64,000 nt of DNA, from contig NZ_BMIN01000007.1 of the NCBI RefSeq assembly GCF_014642405.1, forward strand, positions 1 through 64,000, in the 5' to 3' direction. Of the stretch, positions 33,298 to 42,269 are shown in pieces. Each line of letters begins with the position of its first letter. Positions within the stretch are counted from its first letter, which is position 1. The translations under genes were made by a program, and so were the position numbers. Under the pieces are notes generated by a model. The model was not told where the DNA came from, searched no databases, and was given only the letters and a program-made list of their open reading frames with translations. The DNA comes from Pontibacillus salipaludis (GTDB taxonomy: Bacteria; Bacillota; Bacilli; Bacillales; BH030062).

Positions 33298-33810
33298 ATG
33301 TGGACTAGGCAACGAATCATGTTTTTTTCTTTCCTCATCCTGATCTTTATAATGATATTTTTCTACGCTGAACGTCAGGAAGACACCGAGGTAATGAGGG
33401 CAGCATCAGAAGGACGTGCACAGATCCACCTTCATGCTCTCGCAGCAGGCCAACATCTTTATACCGCCCTCCATCATACAGACGATGAAAAACGGTTCCT
33501 AAAAGAGATCGAAAACGGAGCGATCTATTTAAAAGAGACTAAGGTGTGGACGGCGTTTTATAACAAGTTTTATAGGGGACAAATAGATCGTTTTAATGTG
33601 AAAGAATTCAACACATATTTAGAATCCCTTAAACTGGACAATCTCTTTAATATGGAATCTAATCACCCTCAACACACAGAGTTAGTTCAAGACCTATACG
33701 AACAATTTATTAATCAATACGGAGACTTTATGTACGGAGGACAAGTAAATGATTTTGAAGATCTGATTCAACATAACTATGAAACTAAACATAGTAATGT
33801 AACACACTAA
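33298..33810 (+). CDS. Membrane-anchored protein of unknown function
   Basis: 170 residues. The N-terminal anchor (about 8-23, MFFSFLILIFIMIFFY) is followed by a mostly helical, charged domain with several histidines (HLHALAAGQHLYTALHH). AAAGGA lies nine bases before ATG. The gene starts six bases after the preceding frame's stop, so the two may be co-expressed. No family recognised. It is followed by a repeat-derived hairpin that probably terminates it. Confidence 0.6.
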   Translation: MWTRQRIMFFSFLILIFIMIFFYAERQEDTEVMRAASEGRAQIHLHALAAGQHLYTALHHTDDEKRFLKEIENGAIYLKETKVWTAFYNKFYRGQIDRFNVKEFNTYLESLKLDNLFNMESNHPQHTELVQDLYEQFINQYGDFMYGGQVNDFEDLIQHNYETKHSNVTH

Positions 33811-33819
33811 TGTGATGAA

Positions 33820-33875
33820 GCGTGCCAGACACCCTTTCTTGCTCTAAAGCATTAACGGGTGTCTGGCACGCTTTT
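33820..33875. repeat. GGTGTCTGGCAC-type repeat forming a 15-bp hairpin, probable bidirectional terminator
   Basis: GCGTGCCAGACACCC (33820-33834) pairs perfectly with GGGTGTCTGGCACGC (33857-33871), followed by TTTTGTTGTTT. CTAAAGCATTAAC occurs in the loop and TTTAAAGCATT follows. The same core is found near 45236, 53503 and 55341. It sits between convergent genes. Confidence 0.75.
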
Positions 33876-33889
33876 GTTGTTTAAAGCAT

Positions 33890-34879
33890 TCACTTCCCCC
33901 TCATGCTTAGGCCTGTTAGGAAGGAGAGCATGGTGTGGACGGCGGCTTTGATAGTGAAGTCACCGACGTCTTTTGTAGGATCGAGACAGACGATGTCCAT
34001 GGCTTTTACATGGGGAGATGTTCCGGCTAATGTGACCGCTTCGAACAGTTCATCCGTTCTCATACCTCCTGGCGTAGAGGCTGGTGCTGCAGGTCCTTGT
34101 GTCATGTCTAGGACATCCATATCGACCGTCATATAAATCGTATCGACTTTTTCTGAAAGCTTTTTAATTGCTTCATTGACCACTGACTCCACCCCTCTCC
34201 TCCTTGCTTCCCTCATCGTCACATATTGTAAGCCAACTTGATCGGCATATGTTTTTAATGACTTCACATTAAAGAATCCGTGCAGCCCAATGTTATAAAC
34301 ATCTTCCCCTTTAACCGTCCCACTTTCGATTAAGTTCCTAACAGGAGTGCCATTAGCTGGTCCAAACGTTTCGAGATCCCTCAAGTCAAAATGAGTATCA
34401 AATTGGAGGAGGCCAATTCGATTATGAGGTTCAGCTCGTTTCAATCCTTTAATAAGCATGGCTGTAATGGAATGATCTCCCCCAAGGGTCAGAGGGATCG
34501 TATGAGGATGAATTTTTCGCCCCGATTCCATAGCTTCTACAACATGCCTATGGCACGTTTCAATATCCGTGACATGTTGACGTGTATCACCAAGGTCGAC
34601 AACCCTTAACGCTGATAGATCTATGTCGTAATCAATATTATAGGTTGAAAACGACTTCCAGGCTCTCCGCATAGCATCAGGATTTTCGCTCGCCGCAGAA
34701 GCACTAATCGAAGATCTGCTAAGGGGTACCCCGAGAATCGTCACATCAACATTGGACCAGTCCATATCGCCTTCGTCTGGAATCGTTTGGATCCATTCAT
34801 GGACTTTAGGATCTTCATTTACATTCCTGTTCCATTTAAAAGACGGACGCTCTAACTGAGGATACGGGTAGTTCATCAT
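33890..34879 (-). CDS. hutG: Formimidoylglutamase
   Basis: 329 residues of the arginase/ureohydrolase fold. Manganese-site blocks are LTLGGDHSI, LLQFDTHFDLR and TVDMDVLDMTQ. Together with its place after hutI this identifies HutG, which splits formiminoglutamate to glutamate and formamide in histidine breakdown. The start overlaps the hutI stop by four bases (ATGA), with AGGAGG nine bases upstream, so translation is coupled. Confidence 0.9.
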   Translation of the reverse strand: MMNYPYPQLERPSFKWNRNVNEDPKVHEWIQTIPDEGDMDWSNVDVTILGVPLSRSSISASAASENPDAMRRAWKSFSTYNIDYDIDLSALRVVDLGDTRQHVTDIETCHRHVVEAMESGRKIHPHTIPLTLGGDHSITAMLIKGLKRAEPHNRIGLLQFDTHFDLRDLETFGPANGTPVRNLIESGTVKGEDVYNIGLHGFFNVKSLKTYADQVGLQYVTMREARRRGVESVVNEAIKKLSEKVDTIYMTVDMDVLDMTQGPAAPASTPGGMRTDELFEAVTLAGTSPHVKAMDIVCLDPTKDVGDFTIKAAVHTMLSFLTGLSMRGK

Positions 34880-36147
34880 ACGAGAGCTCCTCCTTTCACA
34901 ACCACCTCCCCAGCTTTAATGACTGTATCTGTATGATTCACTCCATAGCGATACTGTAATTGCATAAAGTTAGGCGTGTTATGAAGGACTACATCTGCTT
35001 TTCTACCTTCTGAGAGGCTCCCTGCTAGATCCCCCCGACGAATCGCATGCGCGGCATTCACAGTTGCTGCATTTAACACTTCAGCAGGAGTCATTCCCAT
35101 CTTCAAGCAGCCAAGGTTCATAATAAGAGGAAGAGAAACCGTCGGAGAGGAGCCTGGGTTGCAATCGGTTGATAGTGCTACAGGTACCCCTCTGTCAATC
35201 ATGGCTCGACCATTTGCGCTATCGGCCATTAAGAAAAAGGCTGTACCAGGTAATAACACACCAATTACACCGCTCTCAGCCATCCTCCTTATCCCTTCAT
35301 CAGAAGCACGAAGCAAATGGTCAGCGGAAACGGCACCTACTTCAGCAGCAAGCTCAGCCCCTTTGTAAGATTCAATCTCATCTGCATGAATTTTAGGATG
35401 AAGACCATACGCCTTGCCTGCTTCTAAAATGCGCTTTGATTGTTCCGGTGTAAATACCCCACGTTCACAGAATACATCATTGAATTCCGCTAACCCTAAT
35501 TCAGCAACTTTCGGAATCATATGATCTATAACGAGGTCTACAAAGGCGTCCGTATCCTCTTTGTATTCGGGTGGTACAACATGAGCCCCCATAAACGTAC
35601 GAACGATATCAATTGGATGATCATTGTCTAGCTCGCTAGCCACTTTAAGCTGACGCATTTCCACCTCAAGGTTCATCCCATAGCCACTCTTAGCTTCCAC
35701 TGTCGTCACTCCATGCAACAGGAATTGATCTAATCGCTTATAACTTTCCCTATATAGTTCTTCCTCACTGGCTTCCCTTGTTGCTCTTGTTGTGGCGTGG
35801 ATGCCTCCACCTGCGTTCATAATTTCCATATATGTCTTTCCATTTAAGCGCATATCAAATTCATTCTCTCTCGTCCCCGCGTGAACAAGATGCGTGTGAG
35901 GATCAACAAGGCCTGGTGTAACGAGTTTGCCTCGTGCGTCGATTACATCCGCTTCTTCCATACGGCTACCGAATTCCTCCACCAATTGTGCATCAGTCCC
36001 GACACGTTTTATGACCCCTTCTTCGATCCACACACTTCCGTCCTCGATTACATTCAGGACATTCATGGCCTCTTGAGTGAGGGGGTCTCCTTGACCTTTC
36101 TGACCTGCGATTACTTGGCTTGCACGTCGAATAAAAATCGGTTTCAT
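34876..36147 (-). CDS. hutI: Imidazolonepropionase
   Basis: 423 residues. The amidohydrolase metal motif DPHTHLVHAGTRENEFDMRL (about 80-100) is followed by AGGGIHATTRATREA, HADEIESYKGAELAAEVGA and ALSTDCNPGS, all HutI features. It opens the imidazolone ring to formiminoglutamate, the third step of histidine use. AAGGAGG lies seven bases before ATG, 14 bp after the hutU stop. Confidence 0.95.
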   Translation of the reverse strand: MKPIFIRRASQVIAGQKGQGDPLTQEAMNVLNVIEDGSVWIEEGVIKRVGTDAQLVEEFGSRMEEADVIDARGKLVTPGLVDPHTHLVHAGTRENEFDMRLNGKTYMEIMNAGGGIHATTRATREASEEELYRESYKRLDQFLLHGVTTVEAKSGYGMNLEVEMRQLKVASELDNDHPIDIVRTFMGAHVVPPEYKEDTDAFVDLVIDHMIPKVAELGLAEFNDVFCERGVFTPEQSKRILEAGKAYGLHPKIHADEIESYKGAELAAEVGAVSADHLLRASDEGIRRMAESGVIGVLLPGTAFFLMADSANGRAMIDRGVPVALSTDCNPGSSPTVSLPLIMNLGCLKMGMTPAEVLNAATVNAAHAIRRGDLAGSLSEGRKADVVLHNTPNFMQLQYRYGVNHTDTVIKAGEVVVKGGALV

Positions 36148-36161
36148 ATCCGTTCCTCCTT

Positions 36162-37829
36162 CTATTGATCTAGCATTGGGATGTGTATACCTTTACCTTT
36201 TGCCGTCTGAATGGCCAGATCGTATCCTGCGTCAGCGTGTCTCGCTATGCCCATGCCAGGGTCTGTTGTTAACACCCGCTCTAATCTTGCTTCTGCGTCT
36301 TTCGTTCCATCAGCAACAATGACCATACCGGCGTGGATGGAATATCCCATTCCTACCCCACCCCCATGATGAACAGATACCCAGCTAGCTCCGCCTACAC
36401 TATTAATCATTGCATTTAAGATTGGCCAATCTGCTACAGCATCACTTCCATCTTTCATCCCTTCTGTTTCTCTGTTAGGGGAAGCTACAGACCCTGAATC
36501 TAAATGATCTCGACCTATCACAATTGGAGCTTTTAGTTCTCCACACCTGACCATATCGTTAATGATTTTGCCAAATCGCGCTCGTTCGCCGTAGCCAAGC
36601 CAACAAATCCTTGATGGCAGACCTTGAAACTGTATTTTCTCCTGGGCCATTTTAATCCAATTACACAAGTGTTTATTTTCACTGAACTCCCGTAAAATTA
36701 CTTCATCTGTTTTATAGATATCTTCAGGGTCACCAGATAACGCCACCCACCTGAAAGGACCTTTCCCTTCACAAAATTGAGGACGAATATAAGCAGGGAC
36801 AAAGCCAGGAAAGTCAAAGGCATTCTCTACACCTTCCTCTTTGGCCACTTGTCTGATGTTGTTTCCGTAATCAAATGTGATAGCTCCCTTGTTCTGCATC
36901 TGAAGCATCGCTTCCACATGCTTCGCCATCGATTTCTTAGAAGCCGCCACGTATGTCTTTGGATCATCTTTACGCCATGAGTTCGCCTTATCAAGAGAAG
37001 TAAATTCGGGGACGTATCCATTCAGTGGATCATGAGCGGATGTTTGATCAGTCAGAAGATCCGGGATGAATGAACGATTAAGCATAGTAGGAAGGAGTTC
37101 ACACGCATTCCCAAGCACCCCAATTGACATAGCCTCCCCTTTTCTCTTGGCTTCCTGTGCCATTTGAATCGCTTCATCCAATGTTTCAACCATTGTATCG
37201 ACATAGCCTGTATTAAGGCGTTTTTGAATCCTTGAGCGATCCACTTCAATGGCAATACAGACGCCACCGTTCAACGTCACAGCCAGAGGTTGCGCGCCCC
37301 CCATGCCACCAAGGCCAGCTGTCACCGTAATGGTTCCTTTTAAAGATCCACCGAAATGTTGCTTAGCAGCTTCCGCGAATGTTTCATACGTCCCCTGCAC
37401 AATCCCTTGACTCCCAATGTAGATCCAACTGCCAGCTGTCATTTGCCCGTACATCATGAGTCCCTTTTGGTCTAACTCATGGAAATGGTCCCAATTTGCC
37501 CAGGCTGGAACGAGGTTAGAATTCGCGAGTAAAACGCGAGGCGCGTCTTTATGGGACTTAAACACTGCCACAGGTTTCCCTGATTGAATGAGCAACGTTT
37601 CATCGTTCTCTAATTGTTGAAGAGTTTGTATGATGGCGTTAAACGACTCTTGATTTCTGGCTGCTTTTCCAATCCCTCCATAAACAACAAGGTCTTCAGG
37701 TCTCTCTGCTACATCTGGGTCTAAATTGTTCAACAGCATTCTAAGTGCCGCTTCTTGAATCCACCCTTTTGTATGAAGCGTCGACCCTGTCGGACTTTTG
37801 ATGGGCTGATTTCCTTTTAATCGTTCCAT
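36162..37829 (-). CDS. hutU: Urocanate hydratase
   Basis: 555 residues, normal length for urocanase, with the tightly bound NAD+ motif region [18 protein letters not shown] and the active-site region near [22 protein letters not shown]. It hydrates urocanate to imidazolonepropionate. ATG at 37829 has AGAGG nine bases upstream. First gene of a hutU-hutI-hutG operon. hutH and hutP are not present in this window. Confidence 0.95.
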   Translation of the reverse strand: MERLKGNQPIKSPTGSTLHTKGWIQEAALRMLLNNLDPDVAERPEDLVVYGGIGKAARNQESFNAIIQTLQQLENDETLLIQSGKPVAVFKSHKDAPRVLLANSNLVPAWANWDHFHELDQKGLMMYGQMTAGSWIYIGSQGIVQGTYETFAEAAKQHFGGSLKGTITVTAGLGGMGGAQPLAVTLNGGVCIAIEVDRSRIQKRLNTGYVDTMVETLDEAIQMAQEAKRKGEAMSIGVLGNACELLPTMLNRSFIPDLLTDQTSAHDPLNGYVPEFTSLDKANSWRKDDPKTYVAASKKSMAKHVEAMLQMQNKGAITFDYGNNIRQVAKEEGVENAFDFPGFVPAYIRPQFCEGKGPFRWVALSGDPEDIYKTDEVILREFSENKHLCNWIKMAQEKIQFQGLPSRICWLGYGERARFGKIINDMVRCGELKAPIVIGRDHLDSGSVASPNRETEGMKDGSDAVADWPILNAMINSVGGASWVSVHHGGGVGMGYSIHAGMVIVADGTKDAEARLERVLTTDPGMGIARHADAGYDLAIQTAKGKGIHIPMLDQ

Positions 37830-37867
37830 TATAATCATCCTCTTCTCGTAATTTTCTGTCTAATTAC

Positions 37868-37910
37868 ACTATATCGAAGGAAAAGGCTAGTTAGAATGTA
37901 TGGAATACAT
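37868..37910 (-). promoter_or_regulatory. hut promoter region with ATGTAT-GGA-ATACAT palindrome
   Basis: On the minus strand TATAGT (37873-37868) is a good -10, 39 bp before hutU. The -35 position reads TTCTAA, a poor match. Directly upstream and touching it is a 15-bp palindrome (37896-37910, ATGTAT and ATACAT around GGA). A weak -35 next to a dyad suggests activation by a regulator. Confidence 0.45.
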
Positions 37911-37911
37911 A

Positions 37912-37942
37912 AAAAAATACACATACATTAGGTGTATGTGCA
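37912..37942 (-). terminator. Terminator between the AraC-type gene and the hut operon
   Basis: CACATACA and TGTATGTG pair around a five-base loop. A stretch of seven T follows on the minus strand. Confidence 0.8.
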
Positions 37943-37986
37943 TCTCACTCGGCTATCCTCATCCTATAAATGGTCAATACATTAGA

Positions 37987-39018
37987 TTATGATCTGTACT
38001 TTAGATTCCGGTATGTACTAGGACTTATCCCTATTACTTCCTTGAACTTTCGGCTAAAATGATTGGCTTGCGAGAAACCTACTTGTTCAGCAATTTGCTG
38101 AATGGGTTCTTTTGAATATTCTAATAAAACTTTTGCTTCACTTATACGAATGTGTAGCAAAATTTCCCGGTAAGTCCTTTCTTTTTGGACCTTAATTAAC
38201 GTGCTAATATAAGACGGATTTCGATTAACGGCTCTAGCCACTTCCTCTAAAGATAAACCAGGATGACTAAAATGTTCATTCATATAAACCAGGCATCGTT
38301 CTACCACATCATAGTAATCAACTCCCTTTTCCTCTACCCTTTCTATAACTATACTCATAAACAACAGCATATCTTGCACAATTGTATATAGAAGGCGGTG
38401 ATGAAGAATTGAATCAAACACGCCCTGATATCTCTCTTCTAATAAATCGTCCTCATCAAGATGGTGAGTTTTCATGTAACGTCTCACTTGGGCTAGTATG
38501 CTAGTAAGGCGAGTTTTTAACAATCCAGGTTCAGGATAGGGAGGGGTAACATGAAGAAATGACCCATACATCCATTCTTTTATGCGCTTTTGATCCTTAT
38601 TCTTAAGCATATCTTCCCACTCGGCTTGGTCATTAGGACTAAGAAACGGATCTAAATAACGCCAATGTACTGGTTCTTCAAGAGCGATCACGTGACGAAA
38701 ACCCTTATAAAAAAAGAGTTCAATCCCCTTCTTAACATCTTGGTACTGATGATAGATACTATTCCCTTTTAGCGCGAAGGCGGGCAAGGAAATACCGATG
38801 GAGCTTTTCGAGCTATCTTGCCATTCCCTCAGAAAGCGTCGGGCTTCATCAATGACAAGAGTGCGATCCAAAGAGGGGTAAAGACAGACGATTCGATCAC
38901 TTAAAGGCAATACTGTGATTGGTTGGCGAAAAGAATAGGACTGGATCGAGTGGTGTAAAGATGTAAGACAACTGGAATTCTCAGGTTGTACTAAGAAAAG
39001 AGTTCGCTTTTCCTTCAA
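37987..39018 (-). CDS. AraC-type DNA-binding half of a split response regulator
   Basis: 343 residues from the first possible start (TTG 39018). The C-terminal 100 residues form a double helix-turn-helix AraC domain (LSLEEVARAVNRNPSYISTL ... IQQIAEQVGFSQANHFSRKFK ... GISPSTYR). The reading frame continues upstream without interruption for 26 codons to the TGA that ends the receiver gene at 39097, in the same frame. No ribosome site precedes the TTG. This strongly suggests one YesN-like REC-AraC gene with an in-frame stop. Whether both halves work is unknown. Confidence 0.75.
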   Translation of the reverse strand: MKEKRTLFLVQPENSSCLTSLHHSIQSYSFRQPITVLPLSDRIVCLYPSLDRTLVIDEARRFLREWQDSSKSSIGISLPAFALKGNSIYHQYQDVKKGIELFFYKGFRHVIALEEPVHWRYLDPFLSPNDQAEWEDMLKNKDQKRIKEWMYGSFLHVTPPYPEPGLLKTRLTSILAQVRRYMKTHHLDEDDLLEERYQGVFDSILHHRLLYTIVQDMLLFMSIVIERVEEKGVDYYDVVERCLVYMNEHFSHPGLSLEEVARAVNRNPSYISTLIKVQKERTYREILLHIRISEAKVLLEYSKEPIQQIAEQVGFSQANHFSRKFKEVIGISPSTYRNLKYRS

Positions 39019-39096
39019 ATCAGGGGAATCTTTTACAAAAAGAGCATGGTAAAGAAAGTGATGATCCTCAAGATTTTCAACACTTAATTCTTTCGA

Positions 39097-39471
39097 TCAT
39101 TGAGACTCTATTTCTAACAAACTTTTCTTTAATGTACTCTGAAGTTGCATGGGCGATAAAGGTTTCATAAGTAGCTTCTCGACCTGAAGATCGATCCCTT
39201 CCATCGCCCGAGCGAAAGTTGCTTCTGTCGTAATAGCGATTACCTTTTTAACATAGTCCGCTAGACGCCATTTCATTTCACTAAACGAATCCTCTTTCAT
39301 CATATCAAGTTCGAGTATAACGACGTGTGGACGTTCAGACTCAATGATCTTCAAAGTTTCCTCTAACGTACTTGCTAGTAAAACAGAAGTAAAGGGTAGA
39401 GAAGACGACGTGACAAGCCAACGTATCCCGAGCCTTTCGGTTTCATCACGATCTGCAATTAACAGTTTCAT
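39097..39471 (-). CDS. Receiver-domain half of a split REC-AraC regulator, Glu at the phospho-site
   Basis: 124 residues. The receiver fold shows the acidic pair in LIADRDE, a conserved lysine in LLMKPLS, and VVILELDMM at the phosphorylation site. Alignment by eye puts E54 where the aspartate normally sits, with D56 two residues on. A glutamate there can mimic phosphorylation. The TGA stop lies in frame with the downstream AraC half. It starts 15 bp after the membrane-protein gene upstream, probably in one operon. Confidence 0.75.
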   Translation of the reverse strand: MKLLIADRDETERLGIRWLVTSSSLPFTSVLLASTLEETLKIIESERPHVVILELDMMKEDSFSEMKWRLADYVKKVIAITTEATFARAMEGIDLQVEKLLMKPLSPMQLQSTLKKSLLEIESQ

Positions 39472-39486
39472 CGACTTCCCTCCCTC

Positions 39487-40011
39487 TTATTTTTGCTTTT
39501 GAATGTACTTCATAATTTCATTATATTGAAACGACCATTTGGGGTAGGTGCGGATAGACCTTGAGAAGGCTTGCTCCACATACCCCTCTTTGCGTTTGAT
39601 AACAGGAGATTCATAAATAGTACCAAACGGATCATTATAATAGATTACAAGCTCGATCTCATTAACACTTGAGTCAGACATATCTTCTCCTAACGGTAAC
39701 TCAAGGCCTATTGTGAAGACACCCGTCAGTGAAGTGACAAATTGCTTTGGGACTGCTTTCTCTATACGTTCTCTGCCCTCCCATTTCCCCAATAGATAAA
39801 CTTCAGGCGCCACAGTATCTCCATAAGCATGGCAGGTCACCTCTATATGTAAGTGGCGATCCCCTTCTTCAACCTTGTAATCTTCTACGATGATGATCGG
39901 AACTCCGTCTTTCACTGTCGCCATTCTAATTCGGTAATAAATGTACCAAAAAAGAATGATAAGAAGAGCAACGAAAAATAGAAATAGGAACGCGTTCATT
40001 TGAACCGACAC
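39487..40011 (-). CDS. Single-span membrane protein of unknown function
   Basis: 174 residues from GTG 40011, which has GGAGG six bases upstream; an ATG two codons earlier touches the site. The N-terminal anchor (FLFLFFVALLIILFWYIYYRI) is followed by a beta-rich domain (IIIVEDYKVEEGDRHLHIEV ... FTIGLELPLG ... EIELVIYYNDPFG). No family recognised. It lies 15 bp before the receiver gene and may be a partner of that regulator. Confidence 0.6.
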   Translation of the reverse strand: MSVQMNAFLFLFFVALLIILFWYIYYRIRMATVKDGVPIIIVEDYKVEEGDRHLHIEVTCHAYGDTVAPEVYLLGKWEGRERIEKAVPKQFVTSLTGVFTIGLELPLGEDMSDSSVNEIELVIYYNDPFGTIYESPVIKRKEGYVEQAFSRSIRTYPKWSFQYNEIMKYIQKQK

Positions 40012-40085
40012 CAGCATCCTCCTTCCCAAGCCCCCTTATACAGAAGGGGCAAAAAGTTACTTTAAACATGGCACATCAAAAACGA

Positions 40086-41411
40086 TTAATTGAGATGATC
40101 TTTCAAAAAGGATACAATGCCAGCCATTAACCCTTCAGCTAAAGGGATTTCAGGGTCCTCGTAGGCCTTCAAATTTCCTTCACGGTCTTTAGGGGCATCT
40201 TTTAGAACATGATTCATCCCCTCTATTAAGAGAAGTTCCGCTTCTGGTTGAGCTTCAGCCAATATTTCTGCTTCCTCAGGTGGAACTTGCAAGTCATGTG
40301 TGCCGTTTACAATAAGAGTTGGAATGGAAAGCTCTTGGATTTGTTTAGCAGGGTCATACTGCATCCAAGATCGTAGAAAGGGCTGGACGGATGGTCTAAA
40401 CGTGGTTTGCAAAGACTCAGGTATATCTTTAACATCTTCCCCTTTTTTGATGTCTTCAACGATTCTCTCACTCTCTTTATACAATTCCTCTGGTATTGCT
40501 CGTTGGAGCTGGTCAAGGAGGGCCTGATCAAAGGATTTCCCTACCCCTGCTAAGGATACATAAGCCCCTACCTCTGTGTCCTTAGCTGACAGCATCCCCA
40601 CGAGAGAACCTTGACTATGCCCAATGACACCAATGCTTGTAAAACGGTCATCCTGGGCAAGTTTCTCTATCCATAGGCCTGCATCATCCACAAACTGCTC
40701 AAAGCGAAGGTCGGTTTCGTTCATGACGGAAGCATTTTTCCCTGCCCCGCGTTTATCATAACGAAGGCTTGCAATCCCCTCTTCTTTAAGAGATTCAGCG
40801 ACCTTAAGAAGACTATTATTTTTCCCTGGAATCTGGGTTGAGTTTCCATCTCTTGTTGTAGGTCCTGACCCAGGAATAATGAGTACCACCGGAAATTCTG
40901 ATTGATCATCTGGCGTCATTAAGGCACCACTAAGAGTACCCATTTCTGTTTCAATCGATAAAAAGGTTTCGTCTTGAATCGCTCCAGAATTACTTGTTGC
41001 TTCCCCTTTCTGAAGAGTGAAAGGGAAACTTTGTCCTGATTGGACAAATGTACCTGATATGGTATCCTCTTCAACAGTTCCGTCAAACGTCATTGGCGTA
41101 CCGGACAACGGCATTTGGAATTTAACCCCACTTCCATTTAATTCAATGTTTTCTAATTCAAAGTCTTCAATTTGTTGCTTAGGTATATCAATCGTGCCGT
41201 TTAGTTTTTCATCCTTTTTAAATTCGACAATAATTTGAAGTGCTCCATCGGGAACTTCAATCTCACCATTCCATGTTCCTTCTACTTCTTCTGCTTTAAC
41301 GGTCTCCTCTTTATCCTCAGTGGGTGGCTCTTCTTGTTTATCTTCATCAGAACAAGCCACCAGAATACCAAGCATCATCCCTAATGCCATGACGAAAACC
41401 TTTTTCAACAT
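40086..41411 (-). CDS. Lipoprotein alpha/beta hydrolase (S33/S9-like)
   Basis: 441 residues. The lipobox ends LVAC with C20, then an acidic linker and a beta-sheet domain of about 110 residues (ALQIIVEFKKDEKLNGTI ... GTFVQSGQSFPFTL). From about 160 the alpha/beta hydrolase domain shows VVLIIPGSGPTTRDGN, YDKRGAGKN, the nucleophile GHSQGS, an acid in NGTHDLQVP and a histidine in GMNHVLK. It is anchored outside the membrane and acts on an unknown ester or peptide. AGGAG precedes ATG. Confidence 0.82.
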   Translation of the reverse strand: MLKKVFVMALGMMLGILVACSDEDKQEEPPTEDKEETVKAEEVEGTWNGEIEVPDGALQIIVEFKKDEKLNGTIDIPKQQIEDFELENIELNGSGVKFQMPLSGTPMTFDGTVEEDTISGTFVQSGQSFPFTLQKGEATSNSGAIQDETFLSIETEMGTLSGALMTPDDQSEFPVVLIIPGSGPTTRDGNSTQIPGKNNSLLKVAESLKEEGIASLRYDKRGAGKNASVMNETDLRFEQFVDDAGLWIEKLAQDDRFTSIGVIGHSQGSLVGMLSAKDTEVGAYVSLAGVGKSFDQALLDQLQRAIPEELYKESERIVEDIKKGEDVKDIPESLQTTFRPSVQPFLRSWMQYDPAKQIQELSIPTLIVNGTHDLQVPPEEAEILAEAQPEAELLLIEGMNHVLKDAPKDREGNLKAYEDPEIPLAEGLMAGIVSFLKDHLN

Positions 41412-41446
41412 GGTTCTCCTCTCCCTTCATCTATTCATTTTTACTA

Positions 41447-42262
41447 TTATTTAATCTCCATAAATTCTTTTAATAAGTGATTCATCATCTCAGGACATTC
41501 TATAAAACTCCAGTGCCCACATTCATCTAATCGGATCACCTGAGCATGTGGAATCACGTGTTTTATTGTTTTCAAAACTTTCTCAGGTGAAAGAAGATCA
41601 TGACTTCCTTGGACAATGCGAATAGGAATCGATTGTAGTTCATGTGTAAATGGCCTAAGGTTAAAATGTTTTGCGATATCTTTATCGATCTGTTCATTCG
41701 CTTGGTTATTAAAAGCCATCGGTTTTTTTCTTTTTAAAGAAGTTGACTTATAAACGTAATAAGGCTCAATTAAATCCATGACTTGATCTGAATGTCCTTT
41801 TCGCTCATGATAGAGAAACTTTAAACGATCCTGAACATTCATACGTCTGATTAACTGTTTAGGAAATTCCTTATATCCCCTAGCGTCAACACCAATTGCT
41901 GCTGTCAAGAAGAGCTTCTTAACGCGCGTGGGGTACATGCTAGCGTATTGTAATGCGAGTATCGAGCCCCAGGACTCACCGACAAGCGTCACTTGTCCAT
42001 ATCCCCACACCTTACGAAGCGCTTCAAGCGTTTCTACCTCTTCATCTATACTGTAATGGTCATCAGCAGGAGAATCTGAACGCCCGCATCCTTTTTGATC
42101 ATACATCAGAAGGTGATAGTCTTCTGATAATGGTTCAATATGTGGAAGAAAAACTCTATGACTTGCACCTGGCCCTCCATGCAAGAATACAATCGGCTCT
42201 CCAGAACCAAATTGTTTCGTATAAATATTACACCCTCGCACGTGTTCAAATTGTTTTAACAC
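41447..42262 (-). CDS. Proline iminopeptidase-like alpha/beta hydrolase
   Basis: 271 residues from GTG 42262. HGGPGASH (oxyanion), YDQKGCGRSD and the nucleophile elbow GESWGS mark the S33 proline iminopeptidase group, and the catalytic acid and histidine are in QGSHDLLSP and DECGHWSF. It removes N-terminal residues, often proline, from peptides. GAGGAG ends 10 bases before the GTG and overlaps the last codons of the acetyltransferase gene, so the pair is translationally coupled. Confidence 0.8.
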   Translation of the reverse strand: MLKQFEHVRGCNIYTKQFGSGEPIVFLHGGPGASHRVFLPHIEPLSEDYHLLMYDQKGCGRSDSPADDHYSIDEEVETLEALRKVWGYGQVTLVGESWGSILALQYASMYPTRVKKLFLTAAIGVDARGYKEFPKQLIRRMNVQDRLKFLYHERKGHSDQVMDLIEPYYVYKSTSLKRKKPMAFNNQANEQIDKDIAKHFNLRPFTHELQSIPIRIVQGSHDLLSPEKVLKTIKHVIPHAQVIRLDECGHWSFIECPEMMNHLLKEFMEIK

Positions 42263-42269
42263 TTGTGAT

